From NCBI GenBank assembly GCA_964036045.1, contig OZ038381.1, positions 102,987,367 through 103,051,366 on the forward strand: DNA of 64,000 nt, in the 5' to 3' direction. This document shows, in pieces, positions 44,703-56,012 of this stretch. Source of the DNA: Eutreptiella sp. 'Long Island Sound 2002'. Taxonomy: Eukaryota > Euglenozoa > Euglenophyceae > Eutreptiales > Eutreptiaceae. Position numbers and translations under genes: made by a program. A model generated the notes under the pieces. It saw only the letters and a program-made list of their open reading frames with translations. It was not told the origin of the DNA and made no database searches. Within the stretch, counting starts at the first letter, position 1. Every line of letters begins with the position of its first letter.

Positions 44703-46146
44703 TCAGCGCCCTGAGCTCTCCCCTGATGCATTTTGAGCGCTTGTGAGGTCGATGGATCAACCCTTACTTGCTTGCTCTCTTACATCTTCCGGTGACCTGC
44801 CATCAGAGTGGCCATATACCCCCCCCTGCTGAATCCAGAGGAGGATGGCCCCTCTCTTTCACTTCTATTCGTCACTCCCCCCCCTGCTAAATCCTTGGGA
44901 AACCAGGTAGGGCGACTGACCTTCATATTTCTGAGCTCTTGGGGCCTTGAAGCCCATACGGCGTTGCGCAACGGATGCCGCCGTCATCGGCATTGCGATT
45001 TTTGAGTGTGTGGTCTGGTCCCATGGCACTTGTGGGATCCAGACCAGTCTACGTGTGTCGCGACTATATATGGCCTGAACTCAGGCGTTTTCCTGTCCAC
45101 CCTCCTGCACATGCCTTATCCTAACCAGGGCGTGGTTTGGCGCTCTGTCCAGAGTGTGTTTACACGCCTATTACCCCGCTTATTGCTTGTCTTTCTGCTC
45201 CCCAGGATATGTGCATCTGTATGTCAGCCCGTCACTGAAGTGTGGACTGTTTTTTCCCCCCGAACGGGATGCGAATCGACTACGAAGGCGCCCTGAGTCG
45301 CCGTTTACATGTTCTTACATAGGGTCCAGCTTGGACCAATACCTAAGTACAGATTCTTCTGTTTGAGTGCCCGTGATACCGTGTGCCCTATTCGCTGTGA
45401 TGTGGAGATCCTGATGGCGCCAGGCGGGAAGCCCAGTTGCCTGACTACACTCCCAGCGGTCCGCCACTGTCAGTCCCAGTGTGAGCCTGCCGACTCGCAG
45501 ACGCACTTGCAGTCGGATGGGGAAGGTTTGCCTGGGAAACTGGTGGTTTGAGGAGCCGACGCCTCCGCCCACACTGCATGAGGACTCCCTCATGTATGGC
45601 CTTCGTGGTAATAGGGCGAGGGAAAAGGCGGCCTTGACGCCCGATCCCTTAAGGAGGAGCTCGTTCGGCTGTACCACTCTGGACTCGCGTCGTGGATATG
45701 GACATGGTGCGCCCGAGGAAGGACCCGTGGGAACTCTCCCCCAGCCGGCGGGCCTTGGGAAGCTTCGGGTAGCCTGGTGGATCTTTGTGGTCGCTTTCGA
45801 CCTGTGGGACCACCTCGGTCGTCGTGTGACGCCTATGTTGGCCGTGTATGCCACTGCCACTGTGGTAGTGACCGTCGCAGCCGGCACCCGGTGCGCCTGG
45901 TATGGGTTAACGGGTCCTTTGGATGCCGAACAATCGCCGCCAGGACCCGGGACTTGATACTTGATACTATACTTAAGTCCAGTTACTAACAGCTACAGCA
46001 CCGTACCTGTCTTACTGTGGGATTTGGGCAGCCTAACCTGCGGATCAGCCTGAAGTGAGGATGTGACACCCCCCCCCTTCAGGGGATGGTCCTGGGTACC
46101 CGCTGCCATGCTTGGGTGTTATCGAGCCCCCCCGAGGGTTTGCTCT
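44703..46146 (+). other. Long 3' untranslated region of the chromovirus
   Basis: 1.45 kb between the chromodomain stop and the polypurine tract. Its distal part (about 45,206-46,146) is closely repeated at about 55,027-56,001 upstream of the third LTR. It contains C-rich blocks (44,819, 44,876), TATATATGG at 45,065, and a 190-codon antisense frame at 45,315-45,887. Confidence 0.7.
45315..45887 (-). CDS. Antisense open frame in the 3' region of the chromovirus, unidentified
   Basis: 190 codons on the minus strand, opposite the element's 3' region. The other copy (55,065-55,743, minus) keeps much of the same translation (VTRRPRWSHRSKATTKIHQAT, RLRVGRLTLGLT) but is split by a frameshift. Antisense frames in the 3' region are known in some plant Ty3 elements, such as Grande. 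I recognise no domain, and conservation could simply follow from nucleotide identity. Confidence 0.25.
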   Translation of the reverse strand: MPAATVTTTVAVAYTANIGVTRRPRWSHRSKATTKIHQATRSFPRPAGWGRVPTGPSSGAPCPYPRRESRVVQPNELLLKGSGVKAAFSLALLPRRPYMRESSCSVGGGVGSSNHQFPRQTFPIRLQVRLRVGRLTLGLTVADRWECSQATGLPAWRHQDLHITANRAHGITGTQTEESVLRYWSKLDPM

Positions 46147-46157
46147 AAGGAGGGGGG
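46147..46157 (+). promoter_or_regulatory. Polypurine tract of the chromovirus
   Basis: AAGGAGGGGGG immediately precedes the TG of the 3' LTR. The same sequence precedes the LTR at 56,013, and AAGGAGGGGGA precedes the LTR at 54,040. It is the plus-strand primer site in reverse transcription. Confidence 0.88.
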
Positions 46158-48826
46158 TGAAGCGTTACCCAGAACCTATGGCCCATGGCCCGGAGGCCTG
46201 TGAGCCGTCACACCCGTGCGGAAACCGTCGACACCGGCTGTCAATCAGATATCCCTGTTCTCTGACCCGCGGAATCTGGAATAGGATTTCTAACCAATAA
46301 ATCGATGTAGAATGACCATAATTTTATTGTCTTAGGTGATTTTCGGTCGGAAATCGGTGAAATACCCGATTTCTACCGCGATTACTAATTGTCGTGAAAT
46401 CGCCGCCTGATGTCGCCTGTTCGCGCGCCTTCGTCGCTTCTCCGTGGCGAGTTTTGTGATTGACTTTTCTCGAGTACCTGTGAGGTTCTAAGAGAACTGA
46501 AGGGCTGAATCTAGAGGGTATTCAATGTACTTTCATCTGTTGTGTTCACCAGAATTTTTCGCCGTTGCGTTTTCGAGAAAATCAGCGCGCAAGGCTTTCC
46601 GTCGATCGCGCGAACTCATACTTCTCAAGGACCATGAGTTCAGACAGAACCCTACATCTCCCCCCTATGTCTTTCATCCATGCCCCTTTCACGCGGGCAT
46701 ATCATCTTGTAGAGGGAAGCGGGCAATGGCGGTGTTTTAGGCAGCCTATTGGTCTCGCAAACCCAAGTCGTTTGCGTGCGCAAACGCTAACTTTGTGGCC
46801 TTCTGAGCATGAACTTTAATAACCGAACACAATGCCCACACGACCAAAAGCCCTAGGCCATTTTTGATTTTCGAGCCAACTCAACGATGGCTCCCCGCAA
46901 TTCAATGCGTACCAAAACCGCTTGGTTGATTTGTACAACCTTGTCTTCTATTTCATAAAATTTCGCCTTGTGAGCACGCGTGCCATATTGCCTCTTTGCA
47001 CACGCGCTCATATGCAAGCACTATTGACACGAGTGGGCGGAGACAATCTAACCATGGTGTGCATATTTGAAAGCACCTACTATGGGCCTACTCCAAACGT
47101 GTTTGCTCATATTTTTGTTCCTCAATGACCCAAAGATATGTTCATGCCAATATCGCCGATATATGCACTTTTTCCCATAAATAGTGTGCTTCAAGGATTG
47201 AGGTGTTAAAAATGCTTTCATTGTGCTTTGAGCCTCAACCCTTGTTGCAAAGGGGAAGCAAAGCTTCGGTTTGCATCCATGCAAAAGCCCGAGGCTCCTT
47301 TCTCTCGTGATACGGAGATACGATATTTGGAGGGACCACTTTTAGGTGAATTTTTGCCGTTTTGCCCAAAATGGCCACAAACTCCCTCTTCCCCTGATTT
47401 CACCCCCGAGGTTGTGTGCGCCACTTGACCAAGGGTAAGGACAATTCGGAGAGGGCACACAAACCCGCATCGAATGGGCTGTTTCCCCATGTGGCCTCTC
47501 CTCTTAATGGGAGGGTTGTGAGTCACCCAATTTGGGGTATGTTGCCATTCTGCCCCAATTGTGTGTCACTCTCCCTCCAATGGGAAAAATAGCTAGAGGC
47601 GATCATGAGGGTTGGCAAGTGGCATATATTGGGACCCAAGTCTAATGTGTTTATAGAATTTTTGGTTGGAAGAATCCTCACCGTGGCCATGGAGATATGG
47701 AATCATGAGTGCGGGCTATTTTGGCCAAATTTCGCTGTTTTTGCCATTGTATGCCATATTGGAATTACCATATCTCCATGGGGCACGGAACCTAGCCAGA
47801 AAGGAAGGGCGAATATTGTAGCATATGACAGAGGGTTGGATGCCATTGAGTTTTGTATTTGCTCCTTGGGCTCATCCGGAGTGATTCAACTTTTGGTGCG
47901 ATCCACGATCCCCCCCTTTGCCCCGCATGTTGCTTTCTGCCCTGTCCGTGTGGTCATCCCCTCGGTGAACAGTAAGCAGCCAGCGTGACAGCAAGCGATA
48001 ACCCAGGGCATGGGACCAAAGGAGATATCAAGGGTTGTGAATCGAGGCTTGGCACGTCAACATCGCCAAGATTTCCCACCCTGGACGGTCGCCCGAGACG
48101 GCCGTTTTTGCCATTTTGGCAGTTATGACCCCACTTGACGAAACCCTGGTGCCCTGATGCTGGGACCTCAGAGGGGACCAGGTTGGGTGAGGGCTCCAGA
48201 GAGTTCGTATGCGCAGGGCATAGGGTCAGTTGCCTCGTCCCTACCTCTGGCGGGTCCGGACGAGGGGTCAAATTTGGAGATTTTTGAGCTAATTTCAGTT
48301 TGGGCTGAAACAGCCCATTTTCGGCTACCAACTCCTAGGGGATAATGGCGGGGCCATATCTCTGGCTCAGGGGGGAGTTGGGACCTGCCGTTAAGGGAGC
48401 ATAGGGAGTCGGTTGGCCTCGGAGCCCCTTGGTACCCAGGAACTCGCGTGTGGCTGGGCGGGGCACCTCCCCTATTGGCAGGGTTTCAGGGTCCGGACTG
48501 AGCAGGGCATGGGTTGTGTTTGAGCCCCCGCCCCCATCAGCCACTGGAGGGGGTCGGACCTAGGATTCGGATACGAGTTGGGACTGGGTGTTTATTGTCC
48601 TGTGATGCCCTTACCCCAGTCCAGTCGTAACCCCATGTGTACATATCCTGATGTGTTGCTGTACATACTTTTGTTCCCTTGTTTCAGAGTGGCAAGGATC
48701 CAGAAACACTTTGTCACATGACATGAGCGCATTGATGCCCCTGTCAGCGTAGTGCTTTGCCTGCCTGCTCAGTTGCGCGTGTCCACCGCAGCGTCCCGTG
48801 GCCAGGCCCCCCATGAGAACGCGTCA
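46158..48826 (+). repeat. 3' LTR of the chromovirus (2,669 bp)
   Basis: Begins TGAAGCGTTACCCAGAACC and ends GAACGCGTCA, followed by the CTAC duplication. Shared with the 5' LTR from 46,158 to about 47,250 and from 48,390 to 48,826. The middle (47,253-48,386) is missing from the 5' LTR. Its segment 48,090-48,826 is also found in the third LTR at about 58,265-59,017. Confidence 0.9.
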
Positions 48827-49085
48827 CTACATCACCTGCGGCACCCACGCCACCGACATGGCCAGCCGAGCCATCACCCGACACATCAGCCACAGAACTC
48901 TCACCATCAGCATCACCAGCGGCACCATGGCCCGGAGAACCACCTGCAGCACCCTCACCATCGGCACCACCAGCGGCACCAAGACCCTTTGGATCACCTG
49001 CGGCACAATCACCATCAGCATCATCAGCGACGTCACCACCCGTTACATCACCTGCAGCGCCCACACCATCGGCATCACCACAACA
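48827..49085 (+). repeat. 54-bp repeat, last units, right of the chromovirus
   Basis: Continues the array cut at 33,309: HRTLTISITSGTMARRTTCS, STLTIGTTSGTKTLWITCG, then CSAHTIGITTTAAANKPH, where repeat sequence gives way to non-repeat coding-like sequence. It includes the right target duplication CTAC (48,827-48,830). The frame continues to a TGA at 49,314-49,316. Confidence 0.85.
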
Positions 49086-49312
49086 GCTGCTGCCAACAAG
49101 CCACACAGGACCAACCCCACAAGCACCCCAATAGGCCACAGGACGGCCCATAACCCCAAGCAGACCCACCGGAGGAGAGGGAAAGGCCTGGACAGAACAT
49201 ACGGTCCGCCCCGCGAAACGCCCCGGCCCCCCGAGCCACAAGCCAGCAGCAATCACACACTGCAAGCCAACCAGACCGCACTCACACACGAGACACACAC
49301 GCCAATGGACAA

Positions 49313-50337
49313 ATGAAGCGCCACCCACAGCCCCACCAGCGCCCCGCCACAAGGAGGAACGCCGGGGAGCACAGCACCACATCCCCAAGACCTGAACTCC
49401 GCCCGAAGGCGCCCGGGCGGAAAAGCACAACATACCACGCCCCGCGGATCAGAGGTCAATGGATACAACAGAGCAAGCACGCAACCACCCACACACACCA
49501 CCCACCCAACCTACACCGCTCCGCAACACAGCACCCACACCGTCCCCACGCTTGCCCCGACAGGACATGCGCTGCAGCCCACTGCCAGTGGGAGGACAAC
49601 TATGACATCCTTCCGGCCATCCAACACCTACTGGCAGCCACGGCCCCACCCCCAGACACCCACCAGCATACCCTGGACCCGCAGGGGCCCAACCACCGCA
49701 TGCAACCCCACCCTGCAACCCCACCAGCCAACCCAGACCAGCACGAAGAGCACAAGCGGAAGGGATCCGAACGCACCGCCAAGCCCCCGGCGCTCCCACC
49801 GCCCAGGGAAATGTATGCCACTCTGGCGAGCACCCTCACCGAACCTATGGAAGCCGAGCAGTACTACCAACACATCCTCCAAGAACTCCCCGCGACCCAC
49901 GCGACCCTCCAGGGGTGGTGGCAGGTGAAAGTGGGCGACGGCGAGTGGGGACCAGAAGATGGCCTTCTCTGGGAGGAAACTTGGAGGGCACGAAGGACAC
50001 CTTCCTGGAGGCGGCAGCCATAACCTACCCACGCCCACCCGGGAACACCTGGCACGGCCTCCACGCCCTACTGGCGTTCCACAGCTGGAAACATCCTCAC
50101 ACCGTCACCCTTTCCCCCCTGGACCACAATCAACAGCGATGGGTGCCTGAGGACGACCCCACCACCACCATCACCATACAGCAAGATCCCGAGAACCCGA
50201 TAGGTTACCACCTCACCTCGAGCGATCCGGCACCACATCCCCCGGCCTCGCCCACCCTCCACGAAATCTTCGCCACCATCAGCGCGGAACTACAAGCAGC
50301 GAAGGCCCCGCAACAACCAGACGACGAGATGCCGTAA
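49313..50337 (+). pseudogene. LINE ORF1-like region, part 1
   Basis: The frame starting at 49,313 reads through a Pro/His/Thr-rich segment to REMYATLASTLTEPMEAEQY and WWQVKVGDGEWGPEDGLLWE. A frameshift near 49,970 continues as FLEAAAITYPRPPGNTWHGL and ends at 50,337. No classic ORF1 zinc knuckle or RRM was recognised. The call rests on position upstream of the endonuclease/RT and on coding-like composition in a single strand order. Confidence 0.45.
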
Positions 50338-51283
50338 ACGCCACCTAAGCCAACCACACGGGACCGCCCCCACCAGAAACCCCTCGCACAACCCAACATC
50401 AGAATGGAGCTCCCCCCGCAACACCGCACCACCCCGGACCGCCACGGGTCTCGAGACCTGCCGCGGGAGTGGGCAATCCACAACGGCACGCTCAGGTGTA
50501 CGAAATCACACCAGGACTCCAAGCCATCCGCCTCCACTGGATCATGGAAACCACCGATACCTGGACACTACCAGCAGACCGCCACCACCTCGTCCTCAAT
50601 GTCCAAGGGAATGCCAGCATCACACCAACAGAGGCAGACCGAATAACGGCGACCCCTGCCCACGCAGTCCACACGTCCCCACAAGCGTCCTCTGCGCCCA
50701 TGACGGTACGCCTGGCCTCACCCCCCGGCAAGCCATCGTCATCACCTATCCCAACCCAAACGAACACACACACACCTGGCAACACAGGTGGGAGGGCATC
50801 CGTGGAGAGCTCCTCCAGAAAAACCTAGAACTCACGCGCACCCACCACACCCTCGGTCTGGTGAAAGAAATAGCCCAGGTGCCACACGGCATACACACCC
50901 CGGGGTTACGGGCATACACCACGCGAATAAATCCACAAGCAGCGGAGGACATCAATGCCACCTTGTCCATCAAGGAAGCCCAGACCCAAACCCCACATCG
51001 CAAGGCCCAACGAGGCTACACCATATGGTGGGCATATGAAGACCACGACACCCTCACCCCCAAACCAGGCCCACCGCCCCTGGTCCCCTACACCAGCGCC
51101 CTTCTCCAAGCCGCGACAGCGGCAGCCGCCCAAGTGGGCATTCCGGAGACCTGGAGCCCACAATACCTGGTCCAAACCAAAGTAGCGCATCAAGCAAAAT
51201 CTCAAGACAAACCCCTCGCGCCAAAACCGCTCCACCCCCCACTCAAACTGGACACGGCGAAGGAAACCCCCTACGACGAATGA
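50338..51283 (+). pseudogene. LINE ORF1-like region, part 2
   Basis: Segments in shifting frames: VYEITPGLQAIRLHWIMETT (about 50,497), TWTLPADRHHLVLNVQGNAS, then HGIHTPGLRAYTTRINPQAA and RGYTIWWAYEDHDTLTPKPG, ending DTAKETPYDE at 51,283. The order is maintained along the strand, which favours one decayed protein over unrelated frames. Function not recognised. Confidence 0.4.
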
Positions 51284-52291
51284 GCAGCCCACTACATCGT
51301 CCCCCACACCACAAACCGCAAAAATGACGCCACGGAATTCACCGTCACCAGCCACCACCCCCACAACCACCCAGGTGTACGAACTGACGGCTCCCAACGT
51401 CCTCATCACCCACCGCCGACATGACGAGCGGTACACCAGGCGGAGAAGACCTCCGCGATCACCCTGTACACATGGGCAACACGGGGAGATCTCCTCCCAC
51501 ACCCCACCCTCCATCACGCCCCCTCCTGGCCCACCCCCTTCTACAGGGCAGACCGCCCCAACAAGAAGCCCAAACACGAAGGCGTGCACACCCCCGGGCA
51601 AGAAGCCCAGCACCGGCACGACGTGGGACGCAGTGCCTGCACGAACCACGACAAACACACAATCCCACGCCTAGGCCCCCCCCCACCAGGGTGTTGGATC
51701 CCACCCACAACACGCACAATCAGGGGCATCATTACTGAGGGCCTGAGCCCTGCAGCATCACGAGCGGGGGCAGTGTGGATCAGCGAGGGGCGCTCCCATA
51801 CACGGGCAGTGGCCCGCCTCAATGACTTTCAACCTGACAAACTACAGCGCGTCGTCGGACCCTTCGCCGTACACATCACCCCGTACGGCATCCACAACTC
51901 CCGTTGTGAGCACCACGACCGCCCTGCTCCACCCCGTGCACGGAACCGCTGCGCCAACCACTCCCAGCCCCCACCATAACAGGCAACATGTAGCTGGGCA
52001 CAGTGCCGGGGGACCCAGGCATATACATCCTGCCCAACAGGTCCAGGAAACGCGCCATCTCCCTGAACAGGGTAGAATCCCTCGCCCTTGGACCGCCCCG
52101 ACCAAATCACCAACACCAACATATCCCCGGGGACAAACCGTCGCGGTTGGCAGAAGGGGGAAGGAGGGCCAGCTAGCGGGCTCTGACCCACATCACCGTC
52201 CACCCCACAGCCCACCTACCTAAGGACTCCGGCACCGAGGGCCACATAGTCCTGGAGGGACAAGCCCACCACATCATCACCGCCGCCCTAT
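51284..52291 (+). pseudogene. LINE ORF1-like region, part 3, cut by the LTR insertion
   Basis: Frame-broken reading including HYIVPHTTNRKNDATEFTVT, WISEGRSHTRAVARLNDFQP, VVGPFAVHITPYGI and finally HITVHPTAHLPKDSGTEGHI up to HHIITAAL at the junction. The target duplication CTAT is at 52,288-52,291. Rejoined to 59,022, the frame meets a TAG at once, so the reading frame was already damaged or the stop lies within the coding decay. Confidence 0.4.
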
Positions 52292-53213
52292 TGAAGCGGT
52301 ATGGGGTGCCCCACCCATACCCGCTGCCCAGCCTGTGGCGCTCTTCTCATCAGGACCTTTCCTCGGCTGATTCCCAGCCTTATGGCATCCCGATTTCTGT
52401 GGAATTTCTGTAAAATACCCCAGAAATCGTCATTTTTCGTCATTTTTGGGCCGGCGACGACCTTCGTCGCCTGCGCGACGCAGCCCCAGATCGGAGTTTT
52501 ATTTCTCAATTTCTGAAGATTCTAATCAATTTTATTATCAATTTATCGTTTTTAGAAATATAGGAATATAACGTGACCTTTTTCCCGGCGTTCCGCGAAG
52601 GTCAATTTTTGCGAAATCAGTCACGTTCACGTTTTTTTTAAAAAGTCCTGAGGCGATCCCAGGAATCAGCCAGGCGCCCATGGTGTGGCCCAACAGTGGC
52701 CCCTTTCATATATAATTTGAATTGGGACAGAAACGCGTTTTGTCGGTTACAGGACGCGTTGGGGGGAGACACGGGAAACGAGTGTTTTTGGCTCAAAAAT
52801 CACCATATTTCACTGTTTTTCGCCCAAAAACCACTGTTTGGCCCAGTTTGGGCAGGATCTCAGTGGGAATCCTGATGGCGACGACGCGTAGCTGTAAGTT
52901 TTTCTGATTGCGGCGATGCCGCCGCCAACATTTCATCCACCCTTCTAAGCCATTTTATAGTATAGAAGTGTTACATATAGATATTATTTGTCTACATGTT
53001 TGTATTGTCTACATATACCATCATCTAATTGCCTAGGACGCCAGATTGTGTCACGGCTGAGGCAAGGATCACAGAATTATTTGGAGAAGCTCAGACTGAT
53101 GGAAGATCAGTAAGAATTTCCAGAGGAAGTCTTGGATTTCATGGGATTGGGGTCGTGCATGCCGAGGGAAGCTTGGAGGTTGCCCTCCCCGAAACCTCTT
53201 CAAAAGAATTCTG
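52292..53213 (+). repeat. Type-2 LTR, left copy (about 922 bp)
   Basis: Begins TGAAGCGGTATGGGGTGCC and matches 54,040-54,967 closely up to GAATTCTG. Internal marks: GCGACGACCTTCGTCG, TATAGTATAGAAGTGTTACA, GATTGTGTCACGGCTGAGGC. It shares its first 11 bases (TGAAGCGGTAT/C) with the chromovirus LTR but little else. Confidence 0.85.
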
Positions 53214-54028
53214 CCGACGCCAAGGCCATGTTCGCGGACAACGACGACGTCGCGCCACAGCAGGTCTCACATAGTAGCGTCTGCTACTCTGCAGTGGTCA
53301 AGGTCAAGGGCATCAACATGATGAAGGAGGAATTCCTTGATGGTCCTACGATGGGTGGAAGACCCTATTGAGCCCCTTGAGTCTATCTCAGCTCTGGGCG
53401 ACGACCGCAGCGACGACGACGCCATCTGCGAACCACCACAACTTCTACGAGGTTGCAGGCGCGTTAATTCGTCGCCTTGGGCTGGTAACAGCCCTAAACA
53501 GGTGCGGGGCGCCTTTGGTAGGAAATGACCCTAATTGCCCCAAATCAGGCGCGTTGATTCGTCGCCTTGGGTTGGGAATCGAGCCTAAACAGGCACGAGT
53601 AATTCGTCGCCTTGGGTAGAAAATGACCCTAAATTCAGGCACGAGGAATTCGTGGCCTTCGGTTTGACCCTAAATAAAACTTTTTTTCCGCATTTGAATT
53701 TATTGAATTATTATGTTTCCACGCCCATGGAGCAAGAGGGCCAATATGTGCGCCTCAGCGCCATCGGTCAGGTCGGAAGGCCCTGCAGCGCCCCTGGAAT
53801 GGTCACCAGAGGCTCAAGGGAGTGCCAGGGACCAGTGTGGTCGCCTGGGGGGCAATTGCCCTATGAATATATCAAAGATTATTGCAAACCTACATGTGAG
53901 TGGCATGTAAATTACTTACAACCCCCCCCCCCCCCACTGTCCTGCTGAATCAGTTTTGAAACCAGGGCAGTGCAGGGGTCAGAGCGCCTCCTTGGCCTTG
54001 CCTTCCTTTGGATATAGGCAAGGCTTCT
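53214..54028 (+). other. Short non-coding internal region of the type-2 element
   Basis: 815 bp without a domain. It holds four irregular copies of a GGCGCGTTAATTCGTCGCCTTGGG-like motif at about 53,459, 53,549, 53,602 and 53,639, and a C-run at 53,920-53,936. The small size and lack of gag or pol resemble a TRIM-like non-autonomous element. Confidence 0.6.
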
Positions 54029-54039
54029 AAGGAGGGGGA
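54029..54039 (+). promoter_or_regulatory. Polypurine tract of the type-2 element
   Basis: AAGGAGGGGGA directly before TGAAGCGG; one base different from the chromovirus tract. Confidence 0.8.
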
Positions 54040-54967
54040 TGAAGCGGTATGGGGTGCCTCACCCATATATACCCCCTGGCCAGCCTGTGGCGCTCTTCTC
54101 ATCAGGAATTTTCCTGGGCTGATTCCCAGCCTTATGGCATCCCGATTTCTGTGGTATTTCTGTAAAATACCCCAGAAATCGTCAGTTTTTGTCATTTTTG
54201 GGCTTGCGACGACCTTCGTCGGCTGCGCGACGCAGCCCCAGATCGAAGTTTTTTTTCTCGATTTCTGAAGATTTTAATCAATTTTGTTATTGATTTATCG
54301 TTTTTAGAAATATAGGAATATAACGTGACCTTTTTCGCCGCGTTCGGCGAAGGTCAATTTTTGCGAAATCAGTCGGGTTCACGTTTTTTTTCAAAACTCC
54401 TGAGGCGATCCCAAGAATCAGCCAGGCGCCCATGGTGTGGCCCAACAGTGGCCCTTTTCATATATAATTTGAATTGGGACAGAAACGTGTCGTGTCGGCT
54501 ACAGGACGCGTTGGGGGGAGACACGCGAAATGAGTGTTTTTGGCTCAAAAATCACTATATTTCACTGTTTTTCGCCCAAACACCACTGTTTGGCCTGGTT
54601 TGGGCAGGATCTCAGTGGAGATCCTGATGCCGACGACGCGTAGCCGTCTGTTTTTCTGATCGCGGCGACGCCGCCGCCAACATTTCGTCCACCCTTCTAA
54701 GCTATTTTATAGTATAGAAGTGTTACATATACATATTACTTGTCTTCATGTTTGTATTATCTACATATACCATCATCTCTTTGCTTAGGATGCCAGATTG
54801 TGTCACGGCTGAGGCAAGGATCACAGAATTCTTTGGAGAAACTCAGACTGATGGAAGATCAGTAAGAATTTCAAGAGGAAGTCTCTGATTTTATGGGATT
54901 GGGGTTCCTGCATGCCAAGGGAAGCTTGGAGGTAGCCCTCCCCCCAACCTCTTCAAAGGAATTCTGG
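54040..54967 (+). repeat. Type-2 LTR, right copy (about 928 bp)
   Basis: The partner of 52,292-53,213. It is not followed by a copy of the left flank, so it is internal to the chimeric insertion and does not mark its end. Confidence 0.85.
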
Positions 54968-55030
54968 TCCCTCAGGATCCTTGCCACTCTGAGACAAGGG
55001 AACAAAAGTATGTACAGCAACACACCAGGA
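54968..55030 (-). repeat. Inverted fragment of the chromovirus LTR
   Basis: TCAGGATCCTTGCCACTCTG and AACAAAAGTATGTACAGCAA are the reverse complement of LTR sequence near 48,650-48,705. It joins the chromovirus 3' region at CAGGATATGTGCATC, a short shared sequence, pointing to recombination at microhomology. Confidence 0.75.
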
Positions 55031-56001
55031 TATGTGCATCTGTATGTTAAGAGTTCTCAGTCCATCACCGAGATATGGACTGTTTTCCCCCCCGAAGGGA
55101 CACGAATCGGACTACGAGGGCGCCCTGAGTCGCCGTGTACATCCTCCTACATGAGGTCCAGCCTGGACCAGTACCTAAGTACAGATTCTTCTGTTTGAGT
55201 GCCCGTGATACCGTGTGCCCTAGTGGCTGTGATGTGCTGAGATCCCGATGGCGCCAGGCGGGAAGCCCAGTTGCCTGACTACACTCCCAGCGGTCCACCA
55301 CTGTCAGTCCCAGTGTGAGCCTACCCACTCGCAGACGCACTTGCAGTCGGGTGGCGACCTCCGGTGTCCTGACCTCGGTCAGTCTGCCTGGGAAACTGGT
55401 GGTTTGAGGAGTCGACGCCTCCGGCCAGACTGCATGAGGACTCCCTCATTCATGGCCTTCGTGGTAATTGGGCGAGGGAAACGACGGCCTTGATGCCCGA
55501 TCCCTTATGGAGGGGCTCGTTCGACTTTACCACTCTGGACTCGCGTCGTGGATATGGACATGGTGCGCCCAAGGAAGGACCCGTGGGAACTCTCCCCCAG
55601 CCGGCGGGCCTTGGGAAGCCTGGGGTAGCCTGATGGATCTTTGTGGTCGCTTTCGACCTGTGGGACCACCTCGGTCGTCGTGTGACGCCTTTGTTGGCCG
55701 TGTATGCCACTGCCAGTGTGGTAGTGACCGTCGCAGCCGGCACCCAGTGCGCCTGGTATGGGTTAACGGGTCCTTTGGATGCCGAACAATCGCCGCCAGG
55801 ACCCGGGACTTGATACTTGATACTATACTTGCAGTTACTAACAGCTACAGCACCGTACCTGTCTTACTGTGGGATTGAGCTGGGCAGCCTAACCCGCAAA
55901 TCGGCCTGAAGTGAGAATGTGACACCCCCCCCCTTCAGGGAATGGTCCTGGGTACCCGCTGCCCTGCTTGGGTGTTATCGAGCCCCCCCAGGGTTTGCTC
56001 T
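55031..56001 (+). repeat. Second copy of the chromovirus 3' region
   Basis: Parallels 45,206-46,146 with small indels, including the antisense frame in broken form. It shows that the right part of the insertion comes from the same family as the 33,310 element. Confidence 0.85.
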
Positions 56002-56012
56002 AAGGAGGGGGG
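56002..56012 (+). promoter_or_regulatory. Polypurine tract before the third LTR
   Basis: AAGGAGGGGGG followed by TGAAGCGG, identical to 46,147-46,157. Confidence 0.88.

Larger units (their letters stand above)
33310..48826 (+). mobile_element. Ty3/gypsy chromovirus, 15.5 kb, full length but inactive
   Basis: LTRs start TGAAGCG and end GCGTCA. A 4-bp CTAC duplication flanks the element, and a polypurine tract AAGGAGGGGGG abuts the right LTR. The internal region encodes a very long gag, then protease, RT, RNase H, integrase and a C-terminal chromodomain. It inserted into the 54-bp array. Joining the flanks at one CTAC restores the repeat reading (LTRY joined to ITCGTH), which validates the boundaries. 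In-frame stops, one gag frameshift and loss of the integrase catalytic Glu make it inactive. The LTRs differ by reciprocal deletions, so the insertion is old. Confidence 0.93.

Noticed and set aside
45777-45989. Small + strand protein conserved at 55,630-55,830
   Set aside because: Conservation is explained by nucleotide identity of the duplicated 3' region, and the antisense frame overlaps it.
48798-49316. Independent gene starting at 48,798
   Set aside because: The start lies in the LTR; the frame is the continuation of the 54-bp repeat reading across the chromovirus insertion site.
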